A stretch of DNA of 64,000 nucleotides, from NCBI GenBank assembly GCA_023444055.1, contig JAEZRV010000031.1, positions 4,658 through 68,657 of the forward strand, read 5' to 3'. Below, piece after piece: positions 26,735-35,665 of the stretch. The position numbers and the translations under genes were made by a program. Source of the DNA: Bacillota bacterium (GTDB lineage Bacteria; Bacillota; Clostridia; Acetivibrionales; DSM-1351). The notes beneath the pieces are model-generated. The model searched no databases. It was not told the DNA's origin and saw only the letters and a list, made by a program, of their open reading frames with translations. How positions within the stretch are numbered: the stretch's first letter is position 1; each line of letters opens with the position of its first letter.

Positions 26735-28126
26735 TTATTCAAGATACGATTTTGCTAATATGCGTAGTTTTTTGCTTGAATCCGTTAAGGCAATATTAAA
26801 TTGCGTGGTTAATATTGCTTCGGATTTAGGATCTGCAGGTCTTCGCATTATCATTATGGCTTTAATAGATGCGATACGAATATCCTCTTCAGAAGAGTCT
26901 TGCAGCATTTTGACAATCTGTGTAAAACCCGGCAAGGATTCAATTTCCAATAAGGGATATCTTTCATTATTAAATTCTGCAACATTTCTTATAGCATTTA
27001 CAATCTCCTTTTTATGTTTTTTAGCATAATCCTTGTTGAAATTAACAATATAATCTGCAATATCCCTATAGTTATCGAAAAAACTTGAGGTGAGTATTAT
27101 TCCCTCATGCTCATTTCCATAGATATCTTTAGTACAGCGTGAGCATGTTTTTCTTCTATTATAAATAATGTTTCCATCACGGGCATCACATTCAACCCAT
27201 TCGCCCCAACTGTGGTGGTATTCATTTTTTTGCTCGATTTTTCCATCATGTTCACAGCGCCGGCTTATTCTGCATGGATCTAATGGTAAAAGACCAATTT
27301 GCCATTCGCCCCAACTGTGTTGGTAATCACTTGACTTTTCAATTCTCCTGCAGTGTTCACAGCGCCGAGCTATGAGGCATGGATCTAGTGGTATAAGTCC
27401 AGCCTGCCATTCGTCCCAAATATGCTTTTCTTCAGATGTACGTTCACTATTAGGACATCTTGTACAATACCTGACCTGTATACAGCTGTCAGGAGATTCA
27501 TATTGCCAACATCCCCATATATGTTTTTCCTCTATATAATTTTGATAATTACATCCGGTATTTTGACAAGTTGTAACGATTTTGCAGCTGCCGCTTGATA
27601 TGTAATGCGGAGGTGTCTCCTTATGTTCCGTTTGAAACTGCTTTTGCGAGCAACGTTTGCAGATGCTAATTTGTTCACATGGTTCTGAGCTTTCTTCTAA
27701 TTGTTTGATTTTTGATTCTAATTCTCTTATTTTGTTGTCGATTTCCTTCGACATTTTTTGCTTATGTATTTTTTTCTTATCTTCATTTGTCGATGTATAT
27801 TCTCCAAATATATCAGCATCTTCTATACTTAAGGCATCTTTTTTAGAAAGCAATTCTTTCTTTTCGATCTCAACACAATACTCCCATTTGCTCCAAGTAT
27901 GGGGACCTTTTTTTTTATCTTCTGCCGGACAACGCATACAGTGCCTAATAAGATCACAAGAATTATCAGAAACATAATCCCATTCGCCCCAAGCATGCTC
28001 GCCTTTTTTTGTTTCTTCTGCTGGACAACGCATACAGTGCCTAATAAGATCACAGGAATTATCAGAAACATAAACCCATTCACTCCATTTATGAATGCCT
28101 AGCCCACATTTTACTTTATCAAACAT
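26735..28126 (-). CDS. Multi-copy zinc-ribbon-like repeat protein with HEAT-like C-terminus
   Basis: A 463-residue protein built of about seven repeats with the pattern H-x-W-x-x-W followed by Cys residues (for example HKWSEWVYVSDNSCDLIRH, HAWGEWDYVSDNSC, HIWGCWQYESPDSC, HSWGEWQIGLLPLDPC). The two cysteine pairs per repeat (C...C..C) look like zinc ribbons. A charged coiled segment (about 105-145) separates repeats three and four. The last 110 residues are helical and HEAT-like (IVKMLQDSSEEDIRIASIKAI). No function is known to me. It has GAGGAGAAC upstream of ATG, and lies in a membrane-protein operon inside a mobile-looking interlude, so a host-defence or stress role is a guess only. Confidence 0.65.
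   Translation of the reverse strand: MFDKVKCGLGIHKWSEWVYVSDNSCDLIRHCMRCPAEETKKGEHAWGEWDYVSDNSCDLIRHCMRCPAEDKKKGPHTWSKWEYCVEIEKKELLSKKDALSIEDADIFGEYTSTNEDKKKIHKQKMSKEIDNKIRELESKIKQLEESSEPCEQISICKRCSQKQFQTEHKETPPHYISSGSCKIVTTCQNTGCNYQNYIEEKHIWGCWQYESPDSCIQVRYCTRCPNSERTSEEKHIWDEWQAGLIPLDPCLIARRCEHCRRIEKSSDYQHSWGEWQIGLLPLDPCRISRRCEHDGKIEQKNEYHHSWGEWVECDARDGNIIYNRRKTCSRCTKDIYGNEHEGIILTSSFFDNYRDIADYIVNFNKDYAKKHKKEIVNAIRNVAEFNNERYPLLEIESLPGFTQIVKMLQDSSEEDIRIASIKAIMIMRRPADPKSEAILTTQFNIALTDSSKKLRILAKSYLE
27919..28110. repeat. 96-nt tandem repeat encoding zinc-ribbon units 1 and 2
   Basis: Two adjacent 96-nt units (27919-28014 and 28015-28110) share long identical stretches, such as GACAACGCATACAGTGCCTA. 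They correspond to 32-residue protein repeats. The near identity suggests recent duplication compared with the more diverged later repeats. Confidence 0.75.
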
Positions 28127-28423
28127 GTTTTGTTCTCCTCTTTCATAAAGATCGCTGTTTATATTTAATATTTATATCATATTTTAAGCTAAACTACCAT
28201 AAAAAGCCATAAACATTTTCTTTGAAGTTAGATGAAAATTATGATTATTAACGCTTACATTTGACATGCATGCGTAACTTCCAATATTGGTTTATACTAT
28301 GACTAAATGGATATAGAGCTAAATACATACTAAAAAGGGTTCTGGTGCAAGAATAAATTCTGTGATAGCATATACAGTATAATTAAGGGAAATAGGTTAC
28401 TAAATGTCACAGAATCTATTTAC

Positions 28424-28672
28424 GTGGAATCACTTTGGGAGATAGGTTTCTATTTGGCTTATAGGCATGAAAAGAATAATTCTAAGTATTCTTTTATGTC
28501 ACCTAAAAAATACAAGAAAGCAACTCAGTTAAATGAGAAGTATAAATCAGATAATCAAAAACTGAAAAACACCCTGGTAAAGATTGATAAGAGTTATGAG
28601 TGTATTTCTGAAGAAGATGCTATTTCAATAACTATTAAGTTTTTAGCGGATAAGCTAAATGAACCTAACTGA
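28424..28672 (+). CDS. Small hypothetical protein
   Basis: An 82-residue, lysine-rich reading frame starting with GTG. It has no recognised domain (SLWEIGFYLAYRHEKNNSKY, then a charged helical tail) and no clear ribosome binding site. Its end overlaps the next small frame by 14 bp. It may be a remnant of a larger gene. The 297 bp upstream (28127-28423) holds no gene; a 9-bp inverted repeat (28357-28365 and 28407-28415) is the only structure seen. Confidence 0.3.
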   Translation: MESLWEIGFYLAYRHEKNNSKYSFMSPKKYKKATQLNEKYKSDNQKLKNTLVKIDKSYECISEEDAISITIKFLADKLNEPN

Positions 28673-28859
28673 CAGTGAAGTACATCTGCTAAAAGAGCAT
28701 GCACATGATGCGAAAATTAAACTTGCTGAATCGATAAATATCGGTGTTGACTGTGAAGAATATTTTTGTGATTTAATTAGTATCCTATTTTTGTTGAAAA
28801 TGAGTAAAAAAATGAAAGTTAAAAAATCGTTTGTATGTTGCTTTGTAAGTTATTGCTAA
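28659..28859 (+). CDS. Small hypothetical protein or remnant
   Basis: A 66-residue frame that overlaps the preceding one by 14 bp. It begins with a plausible helical segment (DSEVHLLKEHAHDAKIKLAES) and ends in a hydrophobic, cysteine-containing tail that looks like out-of-frame read-through. No family is recognised and I cannot exclude chance. Confidence 0.25.
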   Translation: MNLTDSEVHLLKEHAHDAKIKLAESINIGVDCEEYFCDLISILFLLKMSKKMKVKKSFVCCFVSYC

Positions 28860-28945
28860 AGGGAAATGAAGTAAGTATACTTTAAAAATATTTTCGGAAA
28901 GAGAAACATAATTGAAATCATGAATTATGTATGGGGATAAAGAGA

Positions 28946-29545
28946 ATGGCACAACATCTTTCAATTCGTGTACCTTGGAAAGACAACGGATATGATGGCC
29001 TGGTTTGTGATAAGCCTTGCTATAACAATGCCTGTTTACGGCTTGCAAACATAGCAGGAAGCAGATATGACGCACTTGAAATGGAACTTGCTGGATGTCC
29101 AATGAAAGGTCATGAGGCAGATTTGCCGTGTATTTCAGAGGGCGGTGCTTTTATGTCTGCAGTTAGCCACACAAAAATAACTGTTCATCCGTATAAAAAG
29201 AATAACTCAAAGTCTCATGGCCATTTCCGTGAAACTGAATTGGTCTATCCACCTTTTTCACTCCCAGCACGTCCATTTGGATGGACGATGCTACGAAAAG
29301 GAAGTGAACTGAATAACGACAATATTCGTCGTTTAGCTGAAATGTACAATATTAAATATGATCAGGATAGAGAACCGGATTTAGGGTTTACTACAAACTG
29401 GGTGCAAGATGCCAATAATCAGCGTGCTATTTTTGAACAGTTTTATAGTAAGGTATCTCCGGGCAAGTCCTTAGTTGTTCCATATGCTAAACAGGTTCCC
29501 TTTATTGAAGATGCAAAGCGTGTTGTAATGGGAATTGGCACTTAA
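28946..29545 (+). pseudogene. N-terminal fragment of a larger protein (helicase/nuclease-associated type?)
   Basis: A 199-residue frame beginning MAQHLSIRVPWKDNGYDG with conserved-looking cysteines (VCDKPCYNNAC), an ARPFGWTM segment and VVPYAKQVPF. From memory, similar sequences open much longer proteins that carry nuclease-helicase domains; I cannot confirm this. The frame ends just after VVMGIGT, where such proteins would continue, so the gene looks truncated. ATG 28946 has GGGGATAAAGAG upstream. It sits at the edge of the accessory interlude and is followed by a terminator. Confidence 0.45.
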
Positions 29546-29606
29546 ACCATTTCTTCCATGGAATGAGGCTCTCCAAAATGGTGTCGCAATAGCAACGATT
29601 AATATT

Positions 29607-29642
29607 AACGGTTCTGGAGAGTATTTTTCCAGAACCGTTTTT
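29607..29642 (+). terminator. Intrinsic terminator before cluster B
   Basis: Perfect 11-bp arms AACGGTTCTGG (29607-29617) and CCAGAACCGTT (29629-29639) enclose an 11-nt loop, and the right arm runs into TTTTT. It insulates cluster B from the accessory genes to the left. Confidence 0.85.
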
Positions 29643-29743
29643 CGATACAAGGCGCATTAAGATTGAGCGCTTACCATGTAGATTTTTACGTTTATTTACA
29701 AAATATATTATAGATACTATATAAAATTAATTGTGTAAGAATA

Positions 29744-29772
29744 TTGAATTATAATGGGAATTCGTGTATAAT
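29744..29772 (+). promoter_or_regulatory. Promoter of cluster B
   Basis: TTGAAT at 29744-29749, a 17-nt spacer and a perfect TATAAT at 29767-29772 form a strong sigma-70-type promoter. It lies 75 bp before the small precursor-like gene. Confidence 0.75.
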
Positions 29773-29846
29773 TATTAAATTAAAGGACACAATATAGTCT
29801 ATTTTTGTAGTTGAAATTATTAATAAAAATGGAAGAGGGGAAATTA

Positions 29847-30131
29847 ATGGAGAATTATAGTAATGATGAAACGCAGATTAAGGAACTTATTGAGAAAGCG
29901 GTATTGGATCAAGAATTCAAAACATTATTAATTGAAGATCCAGACGAGGCAATGAAAAATTTTAAATTAACTGAAGTACAGCAATTGTTGGTAAAATCAC
30001 TTCGAAGAGAAGACTTAGAAAAACTTACTCCAGAAAATCTTGAAGAATATTTTTCAGCTGATTCTGCAGTGTATACACCTGATGCTGATGAAGAACTGAA
30101 TGCAGAAGAGGCAGACGAGGAGGACATATAA
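29847..30131 (+). CDS. Small acidic candidate RiPP precursor (leader similar to Nif11/NHLP-type peptides)
   Basis: A 94-residue peptide. The first two thirds look like a helical leader (ELIEKAVLDQEFKTLLIEDP, then DEAMKNFKLTEVQQLLVKSL and LEKLTPENLEEYFS), a layout seen in several RiPP leader families with the pattern D-P-x-x-A-hydrophobic. The tail is short and very acidic (SADSAVYTPDADEELNAEE). There is no Cys, and only one Tyr (in VYTP), so plausible modification sites are few (Ser, Thr, Tyr, Pro, Asp). The start is ATG 29847 with AGAGGGGA upstream; TTG 29811 is less likely. It is first behind a strong promoter and touches the next gene by TAATG. Assignment as a precursor is inference from position and leader style; a small regulatory or carrier protein is possible. 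Confidence 0.6.
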   Translation: MENYSNDETQIKELIEKAVLDQEFKTLLIEDPDEAMKNFKLTEVQQLLVKSLRREDLEKLTPENLEEYFSADSAVYTPDADEELNAEEADEEDI

Positions 30132-30769
30132 TGGGTACGCTTGTGGGTGAATTTTTGCCAATTAGCCAGTCCGACTGCGAAGCATTTAGAACGGTTGCGT
30201 TACTTTCAAGAATGACTGAGAGAATAGAAACTTTGAGAGAAACACTAAGAAAAGAAACCGAGAAGACTGGAGCTGTCAATAGTTCAAAATTGATGTTTGG
30301 CTTGTTTAACTTAGTTGCTAATAATGCAAGTGATGTTTTGGAAAGCAAAACAAATGTAGAAGATGCTCTTGATATGTTTGAACAGATAATAGAGGAACAG
30401 CCTAATTACTGGCTAGCAAAAATGTATAAAATAAGAATTCAATTAATGTTACCTAGTAGTTTTAGGGACGAGGATGAAGTAATTGAGGAAATAATGGATA
30501 TGATTGAACAACAGAAAAAAGGAGAGTTCAGACCATATTATGTTATTCCTTATTTATTAATTTCCGGATTGTACTGGTCATTTGGAGAATCTGAGAAAGC
30601 AAGAGAGTTTATTTCTGAAGCAAAGAAACTTGAGGCATCTCCAATTACTGTAATTTCAGATTTCTTAATTCTTATATTTGATGATTTGGAAACAAAATTG
30701 AGATCCTCTGGCGAACATGAATCAGCAAATGATGTTTTAGAATTGAAAAATAAATATTTTCAAAAATAA
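30131..30769 (+). CDS. Helical TPR-like protein of unknown function
   Basis: A 212-residue all-helical protein. The central part (ALDMFEQIIEEQPNYWLAKMY, then LLISGLYWSFGESEKAREF) has the period and Trp/Tyr/Ala/Gly pattern of tetratricopeptide repeats. Such proteins often scaffold or bind peptides, so recognition of the preceding small acidic peptide is a reasonable guess. The start overlaps the precursor's stop by one base, with GAGGAGG in the precursor's tail acting as the ribosome binding site. This implies coupled translation. Confidence 0.65.
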   Translation: MGTLVGEFLPISQSDCEAFRTVALLSRMTERIETLRETLRKETEKTGAVNSSKLMFGLFNLVANNASDVLESKTNVEDALDMFEQIIEEQPNYWLAKMYKIRIQLMLPSSFRDEDEVIEEIMDMIEQQKKGEFRPYYVIPYLLISGLYWSFGESEKAREFISEAKKLEASPITVISDFLILIFDDLETKLRSSGEHESANDVLELKNKYFQK

Positions 30770-30780
30770 GGATTAATTTT

Positions 30781-32040
30781 ATGAATAAAGTTTTAATTAT
30801 CGTACTAAGCGAGATATCTGCTGGAGAGTTAACAATTGGATATGAATTTGGAAGTAGGCTGGATAAAAATAAATGTCAAGTTAAGTTTTTAGTTCCATCA
30901 AAATTTGTTTCTTATTTGCAAGAAAGAGGACAAGATTATGTGTCACTAAACATTAATGATGGAGCATTTAAAAACAAAACTATTGTAGACAATTTAATTA
31001 ATTCATATAAACCAGATTATATATTGCTTTCAGATATATATACAATAGAATATTCTAGGTTGTGGTCTGGTGTAAGTATGCAAATGTTGAAACAATATGC
31101 AATACCTATACTTGGAATTGATGAATATGAATATTTATCAACTAAATGTAAACCAGATTATTATGGAGGAAATTTCGAAATATTACCACCATTGCTTGAT
31201 GATTGCGATTATGTTATAAGAAATTGTCCTCTAAATATTAAAAGAAATAGCCAAGATCAAACAGTGAAATGTTTTAGTTTATATGATAGAGATTTAGCGT
31301 TATCAATCGAACGTAAGTTAGAAGTAAGAAAGAAGTTAGGCGTTTCAGAATGCAATAAAATGATAATGTACTCATCTTCCTCATGGGAAAGTATAAATTT
31401 TCATGATATGCCATCTCTGGGGATGCTTATGAAATGGTTACCAGCTATTTTGCATAATTATTTAAAAGATTTAAACGTTCCAATTACATTGGTTCATGTT
31501 GGCCCAAATAAATGGGATATAGATTTAAATCAATGCGGTAAAGTTACATATATGAATTTCAGTTATTTAAACCCTACTGAATTTGATGAGTGTTTATTGT
31601 CATCTGATTTGTTTATTACTACAAATGTTGTGTCTGTTACGTTATCAAAAGCGATTTACGGCAGTATTCCATGTATTGTATTTCAAAATTATAAGAATAT
31701 TGATTTTGCAAAGCTCCAAAAGACTCTTTTAAAGCGTCCGGAGTGGTACCAGAAAATGGCCAAAGACGTTAAGTGTGTATTTCCTTTTAGGGCAGGATTT
31801 TTTGGGTGGTTTCGATTGCTTGAAGCAGTGTTAGCAGATAATGAATATACAGATACATATGAAGTGGCTCAATTATTTAAGTATGATGAGGTTTTAGAAA
31901 AACTACAAGAATATTTATTTAATGAAGACAAAATAACTGCTCTTAAAGAAAAACAGAAAGAATATATCGGCAAGGTTCTTGAATTAACAACGCCACAACA
32001 AATTATTGATGAGATTGAACAAGAAAAACATAATAAATAG
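30781..32040 (+). CDS. GT-B-like glycosyltransferase homolog 1
   Basis: A 419-residue protein with two Rossmann-like halves. The N-terminal half holds LIIVLSEISAGELTIGYEFGSRL and KPDYILLSD. The C-terminal half holds MIMYSSSSW, ITLVHVGPN, and LLSSDLFITTNVVSVTLSKAIYGSIPCIVFQN, the last resembling the nucleotide-sugar site of GT-B enzymes. It is a paralog of the gene at 37537. No exact family is recognised. It probably attaches a sugar made with the help of the nucleotidyltransferase at 33854. AAGGATT lies before ATG 30781. Confidence 0.65.
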   Translation: MNKVLIIVLSEISAGELTIGYEFGSRLDKNKCQVKFLVPSKFVSYLQERGQDYVSLNINDGAFKNKTIVDNLINSYKPDYILLSDIYTIEYSRLWSGVSMQMLKQYAIPILGIDEYEYLSTKCKPDYYGGNFEILPPLLDDCDYVIRNCPLNIKRNSQDQTVKCFSLYDRDLALSIERKLEVRKKLGVSECNKMIMYSSSSWESINFHDMPSLGMLMKWLPAILHNYLKDLNVPITLVHVGPNKWDIDLNQCGKVTYMNFSYLNPTEFDECLLSSDLFITTNVVSVTLSKAIYGSIPCIVFQNYKNIDFAKLQKTLLKRPEWYQKMAKDVKCVFPFRAGFFGWFRLLEAVLADNEYTDTYEVAQLFKYDEVLEKLQEYLFNEDKITALKEKQKEYIGKVLELTTPQQIIDEIEQEKHNK

Positions 32041-32080
32041 GCTTCATTAAGTAATATTTGGAAAGTAGAGTGTTAAATAT

Positions 32081-32965
32081 ATGGATTATCAAAATTTGGG
32101 AATCAAAGAATATTTTATTAATTTAATTTTACCAAGGTCTATAAATTTGAATACAGATGTTAAGGATAAATACATAATAAGAATGCAGAACATGTATTTA
32201 GATACGCACGGAGAAATTTTAAAATGGCAGAAATTAAGTACAGAATATGAAAGAGTAATAGAGGAACAAATCTCTAGTTTTTGTGTTTTGACCAGACTTA
32301 ATGTAGAAAGAGCTACATTTGAGTCATCAGAACGTAGTCCAATGAATTGGAGTTTTGCGGCTGGGCATTCTATACCATATTTTCTACTTAGTGCCGATAC
32401 TGAGGAAAAGGCCGAGTTTATTTCTCAGGCTGAAGTGTATGAAAAGGTAGCAAATCAAGTTGATAAATTCAATGAATCATTTGATAGATTTCCTAAATTG
32501 CCATCGGTATATCTGTATATCATGCAACTCTATGATATGATAGCTTTTGAAAATTTTGCAACATACTTTTCAAGTATTGATTTAAATACGAAAAAAATAG
32601 GAGAGTATGTTGAAGTAGAGATGCTTTCTTCATCAAAAGCACAGATAGGGCTTGGATTATATTCGGATGAATCATCGTTTAAAAATGGTAAATTTAAAGC
32701 CGTCTATTTAGGAGTTTCTCTTTATAAGAATCGTGAATGTGCTGTTTTTAATTACATATGTGATAAATCTAAAGTAAAAATGGAAGATGCTCAAATCAAT
32801 GGTGTTAGGGAAGGAAATTCTTATTACTCTGGAACATTACTTTTAGACTTGAAAACATTTGTGCCTGTTCATGGGAGCATGATTGAAAATTATATAGCAA
32901 GGCAAAAAAAGGATAACGTTAATGTTAGAAGAGAAATTCATATGCAGTTAGTTGAAGATAATTAA
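32081..32965 (+). CDS. Hypothetical protein in cluster B
   Basis: A 294-residue soluble protein with no recognised motif. It has an N-terminal helical region (KEYFINLILPRSINLN), a centre with SPMNWSFAAGHSIPYF and a C-terminal beta-rich part (KAVYLGVSLYKNRECAVFNY). The ribosome binding site is weak (GGAAAGTAGAG). It lies between the first glycosyltransferase and the first radical SAM gene, 15 bp before the latter, so it belongs to the operon. It could be a peptide-recognition or condensation-like partner, but nothing in the sequence proves that. Confidence 0.55.
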   Translation: MDYQNLGIKEYFINLILPRSINLNTDVKDKYIIRMQNMYLDTHGEILKWQKLSTEYERVIEEQISSFCVLTRLNVERATFESSERSPMNWSFAAGHSIPYFLLSADTEEKAEFISQAEVYEKVANQVDKFNESFDRFPKLPSVYLYIMQLYDMIAFENFATYFSSIDLNTKKIGEYVEVEMLSSSKAQIGLGLYSDESSFKNGKFKAVYLGVSLYKNRECAVFNYICDKSKVKMEDAQINGVREGNSYYSGTLLLDLKTFVPVHGSMIENYIARQKKDNVNVRREIHMQLVEDN

Positions 32966-32979
32966 TCCGGAGGCGAGAT

Positions 32980-33837
32980 ATGTTCACATTACCTAAAGAG
33001 ATAATGCTGGAACTTACTGATCGATGCAATTTAAATTGTGAATATTGTTTTAGAAGTAGTTCAAAATCAAAAGGAACTCTTATAAAATGGGATGATTTTA
33101 CTACTATAGTACAAAAGTTACCCTTTGTTGAGGTGTTTGCACTTTGTGGGATGGGCGAACAACTTATTTATCCACAATTTTATGAAGTTGTTGAATATTT
33201 GGCAAGTCACCAGAAAAAGGTCGCTATAATTACAAATGGCACGGTCAAAATTAATTATGAACGGTTAATAAAAAGTGGTAATGTAGAATCTGTGACCTTT
33301 TCTGTTGATGGTGCGGATGAAGAAGTTATTCGTAGGGTGTGTTCACAATATGATTTTAATAAATTGCAAGATAATTTAATAACGGGAATGGAATACACTC
33401 AGATTAGTAAAGAAATTAACTGCGTTATGACTGAAACAAATATCGAAGATGTTATTAATATAGTAGGTCTTTGCAGTAAGTTTGGAATTAGTAAACTGAA
33501 TATGTTATTGCCAACTTATAGTGCGGATTGGGTTAAAGAGAATATAGTACAAATTAAAAATATTCTTAATATGATCCAAAAAGAAGCACAAGAGAAGAAA
33601 ATAATATATTCGAGTCCTTATGAAAAGTATTGTTTTTACAAGGGATCGCCAATTCCTTTTGTGTCCCTAAGTGGAAATATTAGAGCTTGCTGCGATCATT
33701 TTAATAGAATACCCCGAATTGGGAATCTAGTGTCTAATGAGTTTGAAGAGCTGTTTGAGGGTAAAAGATATAGTCGATTTAACTCGGGAGAATACTGTAA
33801 AACCTGTAGTATGTATAGCTCAATGGTTAAAGAGTAA
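32980..33837 (+). CDS. Radical SAM/SPASM-like enzyme 1 of cluster B
   Basis: A 285-residue radical SAM protein. ELTDRCNLNCEYCF carries cysteines 16, 20 and 23. The GGE-equivalent is CGMGEQ, and SVDGAD fits strand 4. The C-terminus has PFVSLSGNIRACCDHF and ends CKTCSMY, the cysteine pattern of a shortened SPASM or twitch domain that binds an auxiliary Fe-S cluster. SPASM enzymes commonly form thioether or C-C crosslinks in peptides. It is paralogous to the genes at 34714 and 35666 (shared ITNGTV/ITSGT and FSVD segments). GGAGGCGAG precedes ATG. Confidence 0.85.
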   Translation: MFTLPKEIMLELTDRCNLNCEYCFRSSSKSKGTLIKWDDFTTIVQKLPFVEVFALCGMGEQLIYPQFYEVVEYLASHQKKVAIITNGTVKINYERLIKSGNVESVTFSVDGADEEVIRRVCSQYDFNKLQDNLITGMEYTQISKEINCVMTETNIEDVINIVGLCSKFGISKLNMLLPTYSADWVKENIVQIKNILNMIQKEAQEKKIIYSSPYEKYCFYKGSPIPFVSLSGNIRACCDHFNRIPRIGNLVSNEFEELFEGKRYSRFNSGEYCKTCSMYSSMVKE

Positions 33838-33853
33838 GGAAAGGAGGATAAAA

Positions 33854-34675
33854 ATGGATGATGGTATTGTTGGCATTATTCCATCTGGTGGTTTAGGTAA
33901 GAGAATGAAGCCATTTCGTGCTTTTAAAGAACTTACGACAGTTGGAAGCAGAATATATGAAAGTAATGGTGAAATGCGAGAGATACCGAAGGTTCTGGGT
34001 GAATATACAATTGAAAATATGGTAAGAGCGGGTGTCAGTAATCTGGTTATTGTTATTAATGAAAACAAGAGTGAGTTGCTGAGATTCTATGGTAATGGAA
34101 GCCAGTATAAAACCAATATTGTTTATGCGTGCCAAGATATGGACTCCGATTTATATGGTATGCCGGTGGCTTTTGAAGAAGCATATCCTTGGATTCGCAA
34201 TAAAACTGTTTTTATGGGAATGCCAGATACAATTGTATTGCCATTTGATTGTTTCGAAGTGTTATATAATGTACATAAGGAAAATAAATCAGATTTAACT
34301 TTAGGGGTATTTCCAACAGACAATCCACAGAGTTTAGCGCCAGTTGAATATGATTTAAAAACGAAAAGGGTTCTAAAAATATATGATAAACCTAAGAAAA
34401 TAGACATTAGTAATACTTGGAATATTGCTATTTGGAGTAAGAGGTTTACAGAACTTATTCATGAGTATTATTGTGAAGAGTTAAGTAAAGTTCAAGATAA
34501 AAGAGAAATAATTTTGAGTGATATTTTTAATTTAGCAATTAATCGAAATTTTGAGGTTTTTTGCCATTTCTTTGCAAAAGGACAATGCTTTGATTTAGGT
34601 AATATTAAAGAATATAATTCAACAAAGTTAATGGTTGAAAATAGTTCATTATTATATTGCAATAGTGTAGAATAA
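33854..34675 (+). CDS. Sugar-1-phosphate nucleotidyltransferase (RmlA-like)
   Basis: A 273-residue nucleotidyltransferase. The nucleotide-binding signature is PSGGLGKRMKPF near residue 10. Further family features are VLGEYTIENMVRAGVSNLVIVIN, FMGMPDTIV and KIYDKPKK. It should activate a sugar phosphate as an NDP-sugar for the cluster's glycosyltransferases. The start is ATG 33854 with AAAGGAGG upstream; the frame can be extended left to 33737 only by overlapping the radical SAM gene. The C-terminal region (DLGNIKEYN) matches the oligomerisation end of the family. Confidence 0.85.
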   Translation: MDDGIVGIIPSGGLGKRMKPFRAFKELTTVGSRIYESNGEMREIPKVLGEYTIENMVRAGVSNLVIVINENKSELLRFYGNGSQYKTNIVYACQDMDSDLYGMPVAFEEAYPWIRNKTVFMGMPDTIVLPFDCFEVLYNVHKENKSDLTLGVFPTDNPQSLAPVEYDLKTKRVLKIYDKPKKIDISNTWNIAIWSKRFTELIHEYYCEELSKVQDKREIILSDIFNLAINRNFEVFCHFFAKGQCFDLGNIKEYNSTKLMVENSSLLYCNSVE

Positions 34676-34713
34676 GTCCTTTTTGTAATTTATAAAAGTA
34701 CTCCAATTATAGT

Positions 34714-35661
34714 ATGGGGAGGTTGTATACATATAAATGTGTACAAATAAAAGAAATGAATCCAGTTAGTTTATTAAAAAATAGTACGAAATCTGTCTCA
34801 ATTGAGATAACCACCTGTTGTCCTCTTAATTGTGTATATTGTGAAAGAAAGATACACAACAAAACATTAACATTTGATGAGTTCTTATACCTTAAAAGTA
34901 TAATAAAACAGCAACCGCTTATTAATAGGATTACATTTTGTGGAATAGGAGAAGCCTTTCTACATAAAGATTTTTATATGATGTTACAACAATTAAGTGA
35001 TTATAAGATAACTATAATAACCAGTGGAACGATACTAGTTGATTTTGATAAGTTAAGTGAGATGGAAAATGTAGATATTCTTATTTTTTCCATTGATTCA
35101 GTTTCAAGAGAAAAAGTAGTTGATATCTGCGGTGAAAATTATAATTATGATAATTTGTTAACAAATCTAGAGAACCTTAAGAAATATAGTAAGCAAGCAT
35201 TAAGGAAACGTAAATTTGTAACATCGATTATTAATTGTACTATCAATAAATCTAATATTGAAGATATCGTCAACATGGTCGATTTTGCTTTTAAATATGG
35301 TTTTAGTGGTATTCATTTCTCTTTGCCGTGGGGTAATTACGAGTTAGTAAAAGAGCAACATCAGGTTTTAGTTGAACAGTTTAACAAGGCAATGGATAAA
35401 GCAAAAAGATATGGTATTGTTATGGAAAATCCTTTTAATTCATACTGTTGCATTACTCATGATCATATTATGCCATATATAGATGTAAATGGAAATATGT
35501 ACTATTGTGCATATGGATTAAACAAAAAAGAGGTTTTAGGAAATATTAAAGTGGATGCATTTGATGACATGAAAGCAAATCCAATTTATTTAGACTACAT
35601 CTCTGGTGATAAGTGTAAGATATGCGATATGACTGAGTTTTGTAATTTAGAAAGAAGGTGA
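34714..35661 (+). CDS. Radical SAM/SPASM-like enzyme 2 of cluster B
   Basis: Up to 315 residues. EITTCCPLNCVYCERK gives cysteines 36, 40 and 43 (numbered from 34714). CGIGEA replaces GGE, and FSIDSV marks strand 4. The C-terminus has MYYCAYGLNKK and CKICDMTEFC, again a SPASM-like cysteine set. The start is uncertain: ATG 34714 overlies the only good ribosome binding site (GGGGAGG), whereas ATG 34756 fits the N-termini of the paralogs but has a weak site. It is followed by the paralog at 35666 after 4 bp. Three related copies in one operon suggest successive modifications of similar residues or heteromeric assembly. Confidence 0.85.
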   Translation: MGRLYTYKCVQIKEMNPVSLLKNSTKSVSIEITTCCPLNCVYCERKIHNKTLTFDEFLYLKSIIKQQPLINRITFCGIGEAFLHKDFYMMLQQLSDYKITIITSGTILVDFDKLSEMENVDILIFSIDSVSREKVVDICGENYNYDNLLTNLENLKKYSKQALRKRKFVTSIINCTINKSNIEDIVNMVDFAFKYGFSGIHFSLPWGNYELVKEQHQVLVEQFNKAMDKAKRYGIVMENPFNSYCCITHDHIMPYIDVNGNMYYCAYGLNKKEVLGNIKVDAFDDMKANPIYLDYISGDKCKICDMTEFCNLERR

Positions 35662-35665
35662 TTGT

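Noticed and set aside
28357..28415. Nine-base inverted repeat ATTCTGTGA / TCACAGAAT as an operator
   Set aside because: Arms are short and 41 bp apart, with no promoter of quality beside them; likely chance.
33737..33853. Extended N-terminus of the nucleotidyltransferase
   Set aside because: The extension lies inside the preceding radical SAM gene, and AAAGGAGG directly precedes ATG 33854.
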